Notes: generated from the sequence alone by a model not told the origin. Shown: positions 34,901 through 46,910, counted from the first letter of the stretch. The stretch is 64,000 bases of DNA from Sclerodactyla briareus (GCA_026419785.1 JAODTK010005387.1:124001-188000); one strand, 5' to 3'. A program made the numbers and translations.

Positions 34901-36874
34901 TTTTTCAATTCAAATTTTTGTTCAACTGCAATCATCTGATGGTATCGGCCCAAAGCAGCCACTGTGAATGCTCAAAGCTATCAATAGGGCCTTTCTGTTG
35001 GCATTTAGCTGCTCATTCTTGGATAATTCTTCTGACATTGTTTCCTCAGAACATATTAGATGAGAGTAACTTACCTAAAGTTACCTCGTATAATAATATA
35101 TATCTTTGAGGTTAGAGTTGCCCAATCAGCAACCAGCAAGTACCATGTAATCGTTCCCCCAATGCATCACAAATTAATTTTTGGAAAGAACCTTATGGGT
35201 CACTGATAATCGACAATGTCATCACAATTTATTGGCTTCATATCACATTGTCATTTAGACTGATGTTTTAATGCCATATCACAATAGGCGATCTCCATTA
35301 ATTTTTCTCACATATTCTGTTTGTTATAATATATTTTTTTTGTCATGCAGAGGGTCTTTCAATTGCATGATTTTTTGTGATAAACTGAGACCATGATTCT
35401 TGTGATCACTTGATTCCATGATCTGGGAAATCAGTGGCCCCTATTAGACAAGATTTAAAATACTAATGACCTTGCCATTTATTCAAACATTTATAAGATC
35501 GCGAAGCGAAGATAGTGACTTCTTCACACCTGGTGATAATTTCTGATTACTAGAAATTGACAACTCTCAGTGTACCATTAATAATGATTTGATAAAACAT
35601 TCTTTTATTATCGCATATCACAGTCTACACTTGACATTTCTATGTCAATACTGCAGACAACATTTATTATGCAGCCACCACATTACCAAAAAAAAAAATC
35701 TGAATTAGTCCCTATAAAGGAGTAATGTAGTTTCCCCATGCTTGTAATCATGGCTAAGAATTTGTCGAGCCCTGCAAAGAAGGTCTGGATTTTTTCCCGC
35801 ACCAACAATTAGTTTCATATTGTTGTATCTTTTTGTTGTGTCTGGGGGGGGGCAGGTTAGGTCTCTTTTTCGATGTAGGCAATCTTCTGTCAGCTAACAC
35901 ACAGATATAATGTCATCCTTGAAGGAGTGGAGTTTAAAAATGATTTGAACTAAATCTGGTGACTCCTTACTGTAATAATAAAAAGATGACTGCTGATCCC
36001 CAGCCCCTTCTCTCCTAATCCTCCATTACAGATGCAGCGACTCAACTCTGATTGTCGACAGGAGAGACTATCCAGCTGAGAGCTCCATAAATCCCTATCT
36101 CCAGACTCTTAATCCCCACTCCGCTGGAGTCAAGAGACCAAACACACTTCCTTCAAGAGGGGTGCTCTGATCAGACAACTTTCTTTTGGATTGCATTGCT
36201 ATATCTCCTCCATATGAACTGACTGATGACTTCAACAACAAAGTCTAGTTAATAAGAACACTGGTTTTGATTATGCTGAGACACTCTCTCAGTTTGGGAG
36301 GAGGAAACGAGAGGGGAATGGAGGTGGGGGACTCTATTAATTCAGACCTGAGACTGAGTTTTTGGAAAAAAATCACTGAAAATATGTTTGTGTGTTATCG
36401 CAATTCTGGGGGAGGGGACCCCCTCCCTTTTGAAATTTTTTGAATTGGCAAAGTGGATTACTGCAAAAAGGTGGCAACATTGGGTGCTGAGGGATTTCCT
36501 ATTTTCCCAGTATTTTTTTCCCTCATATTCCTAAAAGTAAAGAATAAGCCATTCACAACCATCTATCCAGCTTTTGTACACAAATCCCCTATATTAGGCT
36601 AAGCCTAAGCGAACGAAATTCAGTACCACCATCATACTAAGTTAGATAAACCTAACCCAAACATTGCCCCCACCCTATCACATCGTACAGGCCGAATCAG
36701 GAAATATATTGGCTCCTTTACCTAAACATTGCGTATGAAGTCATTATAGTGTTTTTTCTACTGGCCCCCTCTCCCACGTTACGTCTGCGATGTTTATCAT
36801 CTACCAACCACGTCTTCTCCAACCAACCCCATTTAATCGGTTTTTTCACTCCTTTTGTCACGTCAGTTTGCATT
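31936..36874. other. About 4.9 kb without recognised genes
   Basis: Mostly unique, AT-rich sequence with T, A and C homopolymers (for example 33421-33436 C-rich, 34624-34638 A). Frames up to about 120 codons (33230-33598, plus) lack domains and splice support. No repeat family from elsewhere in the window was recognised. Confidence 0.35.
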
Positions 36875-36904
36875 CATCGCATCGCTGCAAAAATTTATCG
36901 GTGT

Positions 36905-37105
36905 ACTCCCGTTTGTAATAACGCTGCAATTTGTAATAGCTGGCCCGTTTTGGTAAATAAACTGGCCCCCGTTTTGTAATAGCTGGCCCGTTTTGTAATA
37001 GCTGGCCCGTTTTGTAATAAAAAGCTAGCCCCGTTTTTGTAATAAATTTCTGGCCCATTTGTAATAAAAAGCTAGCCCTTTTTGGTAATAAAACTGCCGC
37101 AATAT
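36905..37105 (+). repeat. Left outer arm: tandem TTTGTAATAGCTGGCCCG
   Basis: About nine imperfect units of 19-22 bp, varying between GCTGGCCCG, GCTAGCCCG and TTCTGGCCC, each following TTGTAATA. Inverted partner at 39335-39555. Confidence 0.8.
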
Positions 37106-38814
37106 GTAATCACTCACTTGTATGGAACACTTAGCTGAACTTAGACTCCGGTCGATCCGATATCATTTTCCAGTACGTGTCCTCTATAATCGTTAACATG
37201 GCTTAGTAGCACTGGGTAGTCAGGGGAAGTCATTTTGCTTGGATAGAGGGGTGGGGCTCATGCAGACTGTTTACTATCCAATCCGTTCAAGGATACATGC
37301 CGACCGCGCCCCGTCCCCCCGACACGTATCCTTCCCGAAAATGAAAAACCCGCATTCAGTCCGAAAACAGATCACTCTTCACAACCGATCGTCGGCAAAT
37401 CCGAAAATAGAGTTAAAACCGCTTTCCGTCCGACACCGCCTTCAGTCCGACACGCCTTCAGTCCTCAAATCGAATACAGTAAATAGGGATGGAACAAGAA
37501 CGCAACAATCGTAGTGATCCTTGCCGGTATTTTGCAACAAAAATAGTACTCCCCTCTCCCGCCCCACGGCAACTGGTGCGACTGTCATATAGTCGAGAGC
37601 TGAGGGCTATAGCCATCGATTAGCCAACTATACGGCTGCCCAAGTTTACCAATACTATATTCTATACTATACTATATATATATATATATATTATATATAT
37701 AGTGTTGTGAAATTGGTGGGAGTCATTGAATCCACTTGATGTCCGAATGAAAACTCCTTGTCTGAATACTGTTTGGGATCAGTGTACGGGAGACTAGAGG
37801 TCAAACAAATTATTGACTTTAGTGCCACCGTCAATACCGATGGTGATTTGGAGGAATAACCTAAAAAGTGTTATATTAATAGAAAAATAGAAAGTTAACT
37901 TCCTTTATTGTGGTTAGTCATAATGAGTAGGCACACAATCGCAAATCTGCTAGGACTGATATGCTAGTTGATCTTCCAAGTTTTTATAGAAATTCAACGT
38001 GGAAATAATCCGTTAATTCACCTAAGCTTAAGTGGCACATTCGTCGGAAAACCCCTATTAATATGGTCAGGCGCTATTTGTTGTTTCATTGTAAATTATA
38101 CTCCAAATTACCGCGGATTGCACAGAGACATGCACAATAGAAAGAGTGATTTACCCTCCCCTTGACCTAATTCGCGAGTTTTTAGCTACGTGTGACTCTC
38201 GTGCTTACTATTTTTACCACATTACCCAAAAAATCTAGTTCGCAAGCCTACCCACGCGAGTTATGGCAGGTCCGAATATTAATCAACGACATCTGCGGAG
38301 TTTTGCTACATTTGACTTTGTGTATAGGCGATATACCACATTGATAATAATCGGCAAATGATGCCGTCATCGCCGTATCTGCTTACAGAACGACATAGTC
38401 CTTTAACCATCTTCCTAAATACTAAACCTCCCAAATAATGACAGGTAACAAACCACCTCAATTGATACTTATTCCACCTAATTAGCAATTTCAAAGGCTG
38501 AAATCTGATAGTTTTTCCTGCCTTGCCAACTTTGTTGGATCATCGTATTTATTGTTTCATGAATACTGCTTAAACCCCACACGAACAAATGGAGGAATCC
38601 GCTCAGACGATAACAACTTTAATTTACGATATACCGCAACGTTGGCTTTGTATAGTGGCGATAAACCGTATCGATATCATGTCCTAATTGGCAAGCTTAT
38701 TCGTAAGAACATTGGTCCCTTCATTCGCAGATTGTTTCTCTGCTATACTATTTTTTACATGTGAATTTTACTACTAAACGGGGGGGTATTTGGAATTTCG
38801 GGATGAATAAACTT

Positions 38815-39195
38815 TTTTTGATTTTTCGGCACTGACACTGGATGGCTGTTTTTGGACTGAATACTAGTCGGCACTAAAAAACAACGTTATTATTTTTCGG
38901 TTTTCGGACTGACAACGTGTCCAGTGTTTTCGGACTGAAGACTTGTCGGACTGGAAGCGTGTTGGACTGAAACGTCTATATTCCGACTGACGACATGTTT
39001 CTCTTCACTGGAGACTTGTCAGACCGAAGGTGTGTCAGACTGAAATCGCCAATTCTATTTCGAACTGTGACTTTTTCTACTTGCGGACTGAAGACTTGTC
39101 GGACTGAAAACATGGATTTCCTGTTATTTTCGGAAATGTACGAGGTCTCGGACTTGAAAATTATCGCACTGAGGAAGGGTCGGACGAAGGATAAT
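38815..39195 (+). repeat. Right inner arm: tandem GTCGGACTGAAGACTT
   Basis: Roughly a dozen imperfect units with the core CGGACTGAA. The left arm carries the complement TTCAGTCCG at 37355-37475, but fewer units, so the two arms are unequal in copy number. Confidence 0.75.
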
Positions 39196-39334
39196 CAAAC
39201 AGTTTGCATGTGTTCCCCAGGCTCTTATCATGAGGGCCACATCGATTTCTTCTCTCTCAGGACTCCATTAAAGATACTTTTTACTGTAAAATTGATATGG
39301 GATTGCCGGAGTCTAATTACAGCCCGTGTTCCAT

Positions 39335-39555
39335 AAGAAAAGGTTTATTACAATGGCGCGGCAGTTTTATTACAAAACGGGCCATCTTTTTTTATTACAA
39401 CTTGGGCCAGAAATTTATTACCAACGTGCTAGCTTTTTTATTACACAAGGCTAATTTCATTACACAAACGTGCAGCCTATTACAAAACGGGCCAATTTTA
39501 TTACCCAACGGGCCAGCTATTATCAAATGTGCGGCGTTTATATACAAAACGGGTT
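39335..39555 (-). repeat. Right outer arm: tandem TTATTACAAAACGGGCCAGC
   Basis: About nine units that are the reverse complement of the left outer arm. Together the arms could pair over more than 200 bases. Confidence 0.8.
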
Positions 39556-39580
39556 AGTACAATCGTGCCATCTCGCGATG

Positions 39581-40320
39581 TGAATCATGAGGCGACCCGC
39601 TCTACTTTCACCGCGCTACACATGTCTATCAACTGCAACCATCGATGTACACCTCTGCCATGTAGCTAAATAGAACTGTCTCCTCAAAACAAATAGTACT
39701 ATTGTACAGTGCTTTTGCTTACGCGGACCTGTTCTGTGATAGAAATATCTGATTGCCTCCTGCCTCCACAGTAAGATCTGTGGTTTTTAATCCATTTCCG
39801 CAGAGCGCCTGGTTTTTCGCGGCAGGCATGGTAAAGTTTAGTCATCGCGGAATGTCAAAAATCACGGAAAAGCTTAGCCCGCACATCGAAGTGAAATGAA
39901 ACAAGCGGAAATCCATGTTCCAAGTCCTCATGCCTGATGAATTAATGAACCCAATGCAGTCTGGTTGTTGTATTTGCTGGTTTTGGGCAGTCAAAATCCT
40001 GTCATAATTATCCAATGATCATGGAAAATACAAGAAAATGTCTCTGCCACATTTCAATTTTGGGACTGAGATAATTAATCAAGATTAAATTACTCCCCCC
40101 CTTCCCCCCCATTCAAGCAATGGTATGCCATGTTTGGTGGACCATTTAAATCAGCAGACCTAGCACCCCATGGATCTACATGGTCAAAAAATAGCAGTGA
40201 CCAAGAATGATATTAATCCAGTCTAATCTGTACACGTTTGAAACTTTCCCACACGGGAAACCACATCACTCGTATAGCTACCGACCTTCCGTTGAATAGC
40301 CCACACCAAAACCCCACAGA
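39581..40320. other. No recognised feature
   Basis: Unique sequence between the foldback element and family B; a C-rich run lies near 40095-40110. Confidence 0.35.
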
Positions 40321-40324
40321 AGGA

Positions 40325-40850
40325 TTAGTGATTTATTTGGTCAATGATGGTCAATGACCTAAGATGACTTTGACCTGACCCAAAAATAGGGTCCACGTAC
40401 TTATCATCAGGAACCCCACCAAACTGAGTAGCAGCTTCATCCAGCTAGGTGAGGTCAGTTATCATGATCACAAGCTCCAATTTGTCAAAATTACCATTTT
40501 TCCAATTTTCCTAATTTTTCACAGAAAATGATCCCCCACCCCACCAAAACAATGAACGTTGGTCCTCCCCATAATAAAGCTGCTACCCAACTTCACTTGA
40601 TCCGTTCCGAGCACTCTGGACACAAGCCTCACAGTTTTTCTGACTTTCACTCAATGACCTCTGACCTTACCGCAAAAACAATAATGGTTCATGTACTCAT
40701 CATGGGAAACCCACATACCAGTGCTTTAACCATCTAGAGTTATTGTACCACAAGCCAGGTTGACAAACATACACACACACAAATGCACCCACAGGAACAC
40801 ACACATGACCATTATGCATAGATTTCCTCTACTTTCGACAAGGAATGAAA
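40325..40850 (+). mobile_element. Repeat family B, isolated copy
   Basis: Modules with GACCTGACCCAAAAATAGGG, CATCATCAGGAACC and AGCAGCTTCATCCAGCTAGG, followed by a (CA)n tract (40769-40807). The end is GCATAGATTTCCTCTACTTT and CGACAAGGAATGAAAAA, a degenerate hairpin (40823-40846). The same order is seen twice at 47495-49228. No coding domain. Confidence 0.65.
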
Positions 40851-40994
40851 AATTCAATATTCAGTTCAATATTTTCGGGTTACGTGGGTCACAAGAAGGG
40901 CTAGACACCCTGAATTCTCCCTGTGCGCATGCCACTGCATGGAACGCGGAAAACTCAAATAATTGTTTTCCACATTTTCCTGAGGATTTCTTAC

Positions 40995-41246
40995 CTGGAT
41001 GCACCGCCTCAGTTCCTGTGAGGGAATCCCCGATGACCCGCCCAGAGATGATGTCCGTCTTGGTGTGGTTACGGTCCAGCATGTCCAGGGTGGACCGCGT
41101 GTACTTCTCGGGCCCATCCCAAAAGTGACGATGCTGATCAGGACCCAGGGCCAGTGTCAAACTGGCGCTGGACTCCCGTACGGGCTGTGGAGCTTGCCCA
41201 AGATTCCTGTTGAATGGTGCAAAGTTGTTCATTCTTCACCATTCAC
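40995..41246 (-). CDS. 5' coding exon of an unidentified gene
   Basis: The exon lies between an acceptor (GGCTCACAG, cut before 41246) and a strong donor (CATCCAG|GTAAGAAAT, cut after 40995). A stop (TGA) lies in frame just before the ATG at 41232, which has A at position -3, so the first 14 bases would be 5' UTR and the coding part 79 codons plus one base (phase 1). The peptide starts MNNFAPFNRNLGQAPQPVRE and includes GPDQHRHFWDGPEKYTRSTL and NHTKTDIISGRVIGDS. Codon use is much more GC-rich than the surroundings, as expected for a conserved exon. It has no signal peptide or membrane segment. I do not recognise the family. The following exon should lie below 40.9 kb but was not found. Confidence 0.55.
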
Positions 41247-41559
41247 CTGTGAGCCTCAATGAACTATTGGATGATTAGATGTAGTTTTAATATCTCCTAT
41301 TCATATGTCAAATGCCCTCCAACAATGACGTTGTAACAATGTCGGTACTGTGGAATAAATGTTTCCTAGTTATTCAAGGAGTGACATGACAGTAGAGAGT
41401 TAGAAACTTTGTCTTATCACTCCTTCATTTGACTACAAACTCCATGCATCCATCCACCCACCCAATCATTACCTCCATTCCTGGTCTTTTTTTGTGCTCA
41501 CGCCCTCAATGTTGTTCTCACTTGCGCCCAGAAAACCCATGATTTGGGTGCCCCTTCCC

Positions 41560-42720
41560 ATATTTGGCTCAATCAGCAATGCTATTGAATCTCCATCCAT
41601 CCATCTATCCATTCTATCTATCCAGTGTGTCACGATTGCCTTTCAGCCCCACAACAGTAAATCTCTGACGGATATCAAACCACTGGAACAATGTTACTGA
41701 TCCATGTCTGACTTTGTGATGGTTCAAGGTCAAGGTCATTAAAGAAGCATGTAGCCCAACATGTGTACTCCTACAAAATTTTAGTGCGCATTGCTGATGT
41801 TCGGTCGTACTGATGGTCTAACAGCGTTCACTTTGGGTTTATTCAGGAAACAAAAAAATGTTCGTCCAAGTCCCCTTGGGGCCGCATTATACGAAAATTT
41901 CACACAATGGAGTTGAGATGCACTCCTCCCACAAGCTTCAACTGATTTTCTTTAAGTTTACATGTAATGGTCCTTGAGTAGAGGGCCATTGGGGTTGTTC
42001 ATGAATTTTGGGCTCAGGGCCCCATTTGGGCCCTAGGGCCCCTTATATGAAATATGTAGATGCTTGTATCTCCTACAAATTTTGTCTGCACAGGGCTTGT
42101 TCGGCTCATAATAAGGCCCTAATAGCCATACCTTCAGGGTGCCCCTGATTTAGGATCCAAGGCCCAGTGTGGGCTCTGGGCCCATCATGTGGAATTAGCA
42201 AAATGCATTCTCCTCTTACCATTTTGGTGCACAGTGCGACTTCAGTCCTAATGATGTTCTAAACACCGTACCTTCTGGGTGTACCAGGAATTTTTGTTCC
42301 AATGTCCCATATGCAGAGGCCCATTTCATGAAATTTCAAAAAAGGTCATGATCGCCTCAACCAAGTTTCATTTGAATTTCTTCAAGTACATGTAATGGTC
42401 CTGGTGAAGGCCATTGTGGGTGTTCGGGAACTTTGGGCTTCAGGTCCCAGTTGGGGCCCCAGGCCCATTATATGAAATACTGTAAAATCTTGTAACTCCT
42501 ACAAATTGGTTACACAGTGCTGATGTTAGGTCATACTGATGGTCTAATAGAAGTACCTTCAGGGAATCCAGGGATTCAGGACCCAAGGCCCATCATGTAG
42601 AATGTTGATCAAATGCTAAGACATCTTTGGCATATGAAGATCAAGGTCAAAAGTTGTACAGGAGCCACAATAATCCACTGTTTGAAACTGCCTTCTTGGC
42701 CTAATGATCTTGAGCATTTA
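41560..42720 (-). mobile_element. Repeat family A, inverted copy
   Basis: Read on the minus strand this has the same order as the plus-strand copies: modules first, microsatellite last. The ATCC/ATCT tract at 41583-41622 is the complement of GGAT/AGAT. Modules show CACACAATGGAGTTGAGATG, TTACATGTAATGGTCC and TGTATCTCCTACAAATTTTG. The palindrome GGGCCCTAGGGCCC occurs at 42028-42041. With over 1.1 kb this is the longest copy, holding about four module pairs. Confidence 0.7.
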
Positions 42721-44139
42721 TACAATTGTACATGGTTACATTTGTGTGGTTTGAGCTACAGCACTTTGGTGCTATAGTTAGTGTAAGAGTCCACGATCCT
42801 GACATATTGTGCGGCTACCGTCCGTTACAGGGAAGAACTCCCAGGAAGCACAGCAGGGAGCTGGCTAAAAGAACACAATCATCTGATAGAGAGAGAGGAG
42901 AGAGGGATAGTTATCATGATATGCCGATGAGGCCTCATTTAACAGCATACAGGATCCTCTGAGGGTGAGGCTGGCAGGAGCTCGCAGTCAAGATTAGGTA
43001 TCTCCGTGACTGCAAGGTATGGCCGAGGGCCGTACTGGTACACCCACTTAGGGCCGACTCAACTGACTACGAGCCTTAATTTCAAAAAAGAAGATTTTGA
43101 TGCAGAATACGATAAGATATGCAGTTGGGGAACACGGAAATGCTCAACAGTCTTACCATGGATGTCACAAAATGCTGATATCTTCGCATACACACTCATA
43201 CTGAGAGACTACGTAGATTACCCACATACACACTCATACCGAGACGAATACATAGATTCTTCTGACATTTGTCAACTATTCAAAGTGTACACGGAACGAA
43301 GAATGGCAGCAATAGAAGAATTGAAAAAACATTGTCTCTTCATTCCTTCAAAATGCAATCACGTTGCCTACTCTCACAAAGGATCAGAACACTGCTGTTC
43401 ACTGGGGGCGCTGTCAGGAATAACAAAAATCGGCGATCGCCAGAAAGTGTTTCGCCTGGTTGCGCGACGGTGGTTTCCATTTCACTACACTACACACTAT
43501 ACACAAAAAACTAGTTCATGGCAGACCATCGTCATGTCAACTGAACATCACATATTTTCACATATAACACATAAAAATTCTAAATAACTGACCAATAAGT
43601 TTGATTTATTAACAAAGTGCCCAAATTTGCTTTTTTCTTTTTTGCCCCCCCCCCCTACTCTTCTCATCATAAATACCCAAATTTGAACAAATTTTATCAC
43701 TCAGTCAAACTCACTTCTGGACCCAAAATCCAACTGAATGTCCAAATCCCCTTAGCAGCCTGGACTTCTTTGCCTTTTAAGATCGTGCCTTCCATTATTC
43801 ATTGCCTTCCATTTTCCAAGCAGCCAGACAGGCACCCCCCTCCACCCCGCCAGGCAGCAAACACCCACCCCGCCTCCCCCACACCCCAAACAAAAACTAT
43901 CCCACGGGCAAGGATGGTTCAAAATATATCATCAGGAACCTCCACATTTGTACCCATCCCCGGCCAAGAAGAGAGGGGAAAAAAATGTTACAGTATTTTT
44001 AATGTCTAATCAACCTATCAAATTGGTTGGGTAAGAGCAGGGTTTGCTTTGGGCAGCTTATAACAAGCACAACTGTCACAGGGAGGGCTATGATGACTCG
44101 TCCTCAGTGATTTCATACTAACAGAAGCTAATATTATGA
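42721..44139. other. Unique stretch with one long but unsupported frame
   Basis: The plus frame 43006-43587 (193 codons, no ATG until later) is the longest non-repeat frame in the window. It has no recognisable domain, membrane segment or convincing acceptor, and a frame of this length is expected about once by chance here. The rest is C-rich (43646-43656, 43836-43890) or AT-rich sequence without features. Confidence 0.3.
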
Positions 44140-45095
44140 TGGGATTCAAATCAAATTCATGAACATCAAAACACATCAAGATTCAGAAAAATGTTAACGG
44201 ACCATACCTACTTTGTTTGGCGAAATTCTTACCCAAGTTTGAAATTGGAATATAACATAGCAAATTAGGAACATACAATAGCTTAAACAGCAGTAAAATT
44301 GTCACAGGAGCTAGGTTAATCATTCCTCCTGCTTTATTCTAGAAGAAGCTATTATATGTGGAATTGCAAACTCCTGAACATCCAACACATCAGATCAGAA
44401 ATGTTAAGGGACCATACTACTGAGTTTGGCGAAACTTCTTACCAAGTGGACATTGGAATATATTATGCAAATGAGGCACACTACATTGACCGCTACTGAC
44501 CCCAGCTGTACCTTCAAAATGATCTGGATCAAAGGGGATACATCAACCAAGTTGTGTGGAAATCCAAGGAACTTCGAAACAAATTGTGTAAAAAAGGCGC
44601 AAATTAGAAACAGTAATGAACTCCAGTGACTCCGACTTCAGTTTTAAATTTCTCGGGAACCATGTGGAGACCAAACACTAAGTTTTGGGAAATCCGACGA
44701 ACATTGGAACAATTCGCTAAATCTGCAAATTAGACACTTAATTAGCAATGTCAGGCTGAAAATCTGATCATTCCATCTACCGTCACCAAGTCCTAAACGC
44801 CCAAAATAATCCTGTAGACCAATGGTTCTTGCGTAATCGTTCTAAACGAGCTTACAACAAGAAATGACATAAAATAAGCCAATGACAAACTTATTAATAA
44901 GTTTGCTGCCCAAAATCTACTCCGATTGTGTACACCCAACCCTGGTGCTGCACACAAAATTTCGTCATCATCGGCCTCCCAACGGTTGTTGGTAAGATAT
45001 CCGCTACCAAGAAAGTGTGGACATACAACACCACACACGCCATAGTGACCACTAGTCTCTTCCTGAATTCATTCACGGCAAGACAAAAATGGTGT
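44140..45095 (+). mobile_element. Repeat family E: modules, short CA-rich tract and terminal hairpin
   Basis: Modules of about 190-260 bp share AAATGTTAASGGACCATAC and TTTGGCGAAA(C)TTCTTACC, and later GGAAATCCGACGAACATTGG. They are followed by a CA-rich tract (45021-45038) and CGCCATAGTGACCACTAGTC with a hairpin, CCTGAAT/ATTCACGG, inside GTCTC/AGAC arms (45055-45084). The end block is the same as the 3' end of element F, though the cores differ. The next base run already belongs to the 72-bp array. Confidence 0.65.
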
Positions 45096-45099
45096 TATT

Positions 45100-46556
45100 C
45101 CTGTATCCTTGTAATGCATGTAGTCGGCTTGGTACAACCTATGATTTCTTCACTGGTTTTCAGTGTGTTTGATTCGTATCCTTGTAGTGCATGCCCTGGG
45201 GCGTGGGTACAACCTATGAGTTCTTCACTGGGTTCATAGGTGTTTGATTCCTTACCTTGTCGAATGCATGCTTGGGGCTCGTCAACCTATGATTTCTTCA
45301 CTGGGTTCAGTGTGTTTATTCTTATCCTGTAAGCATGCCTGGGGTTTGGTACAATCCTATGAGTTCTTCACTGGGTTCAGTGTGTTGATTTATCCGTGTA
45401 ATGCATTCTTTGGGGCTTGGTACAACAAACCATGAGTTCTTCACTGGGTTCAGTGGGTTGATTTCTTAATCCTTGTAATCATGCCTGGGGTTTGGTACAA
45501 ACCTGACGTTCCTCACTGGTTTTCAGTGTGTTTATTCTTATCCTGGTACTGCTGCCTGGGGCTTGGTACCAACCCTGTGATTTCTCACTGGGTTTCTCAG
45601 TGTGTTTATTCTTATCCTTGTAATGTCATCCTGGGGTGTGTAACAACCTATGAGTTCTTCACTGGGTTCAGTGTGTTGATTCTAATCCTGTAATTGCATG
45701 CGTGGGCTTGGTACCAACCTATGACTGTTCTCCACTGGGTTCAGGTTTTGATTCTTATCCTTGTAATTCATCCCTGGGTTTGGTACAAACTATGATTCCT
45801 CACTGGGTTCAGTTTGTTTGATTCTATCCTTGTATGCATGCCTGGGGCTTGGTACAAACCTATGAGTTCTTCACTGGGTTCAGTGTGTTGATTCTCATCC
45901 TTGTAATGCCATGCCTGAGGTTTGGTACAACCTATGAGTTCTTCACTGGTTTCAGTGTGTTTGATTCGTAGCCATTGTAATGCATGCCTGGGGTTTGGTA
46001 ACAACCTATGAGTTCTTCACTGGTTCATGTGTTTGATTCTGATCCTTGTATGCATGCCTTGGGTTGGTACAAACCTCTTAGTGCTTCACTGGGTTCAGTG
46101 TTGTTGATTCTTATCCTCCTTGTAAATGCATGAATGGGGCTTGGTACAACCTAGAGTTCCTCACTGGGTTCAGTGTGTTGATTCTTATCCTGTAATGATT
46201 CCTGGGGTTTGGTATCAAACCCTAGAGTTCCTCACTTTGGTTCAGTGTGTTGATTCTTACCTTGTAATGCATGCCTGGGGCTTGGTACAAACTATGAGTT
46301 CTTCACTGGGTTCGGTGTGTTGATTCTTATCCTTGTAATGGCATGCCTGGGGTTTGGTACCACATTGGGTTCTTCCGGGTCCGTGTGTTGATTCTAATCC
46401 TTGTAATGCATGCCTGGGGCTGGTACAAACCTATGAGTTCTTCACTGTGTTCAGTGTGTTTGAGTCTTATCCTTGTATCATGAATAGGGGTTGGTACAAG
46501 ACCTATGAGTTCTTCACTAGGTTCAGTGTGTTTATTTTTCGTCCTTGCAGCAAGTT
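45100..46556. repeat. Tandem array of about 20 units of 72 bp
   Basis: The consensus unit contains CATGCCTGGGGCTTGGTACA, AACCTATGAGTTCTTCACTG, GGTTCAGTGTGTTGATTCTT and ATCCTTGTAATG, giving 72 bases, a multiple of three. In the consensus one frame on each strand has no stop. The minus frame encodes a hydrophilic 24-residue unit (HYKDKNQHTEPSEELIGLYQ then APGM); the plus frame gives a hydrophobic one. Individual units carry one-base gains and losses, so no long frame survives in this assembly. It may be a non-coding minisatellite or a coding repeat damaged by sequencing error. Confidence 0.85.
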
Positions 46557-46910
46557 CCAGACTGGGTTAATTAATTTGTTACAGATTTGGAATAGCATCA
46601 ATGTTCTCTGGAATACAAAAGAATGAATGGTTCAAATAAGGTTTTCATGAGCTTGGTAAAGTTTGTTCCACAATGTTAGGTCATCCATCCGGTGGAAATC
46701 CATATAAAGATGGATTCTGGACTGAAGAAGGATGGGTCCGCCTCTATGACTGTAACTTCTCATGTTACTGATTTGGGCAGGAATGGCAGGGATTGGGGCT
46801 CAGGGGTACAGGCAATCAGCTCTTGATACCTTTCCAATCGCCCCCAGAATTATAAGCCCGCTGGGGTGGATTTTCCTATATATTTAGAGTAGGAAGGCCC
46901 TTTTCATTTC

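Larger units (their letters stand above)
36875..39580. mobile_element. Foldback transposon with long, repeat-built inverted arms (TU-like)
   Basis: Both ends start with CATCGC followed by a TTGTAC-type block (36875 inwards; reverse complement from 39580). The outer arm domain is a tandem of about 20 bp, TTTGTAATAGCTGGCCCG, on the left (36910-37100). Its reverse complement, TTATTACAAAACGGGCCAGC, lies on the right (39335-39555). The inner arm domain is a 15-16-bp tandem: TTCAGTCCGACACGCC on the left (37355-37475) and GTCGGACTGAAGACTT on the right (38815-39190). Between the arms is about 1.3 kb of AT-rich sequence with a (TA)n tract at 37675-37702 and no open coding frame. Sea urchin TU elements have this design (known); the assignment here is structural inference. 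Confidence 0.75.

Noticed and set aside
36875-39580. Foldback element as a Polinton or other large virus-like element
   Set aside because: It is only 2.7 kb, its arms are short tandem units and no capsid, polymerase or integrase code is present.
43006-43587. 193-codon plus-strand frame
   Set aside because: No domain, no acceptor and no ATG at its start; one frame of this length is expected by chance in a window of this size.
45768-46004. 78-codon minus-strand frame in the 72-bp array as a real gene
   Set aside because: It covers only three units and is broken on both sides; kept as a hypothesis in the findings, not as a CDS.
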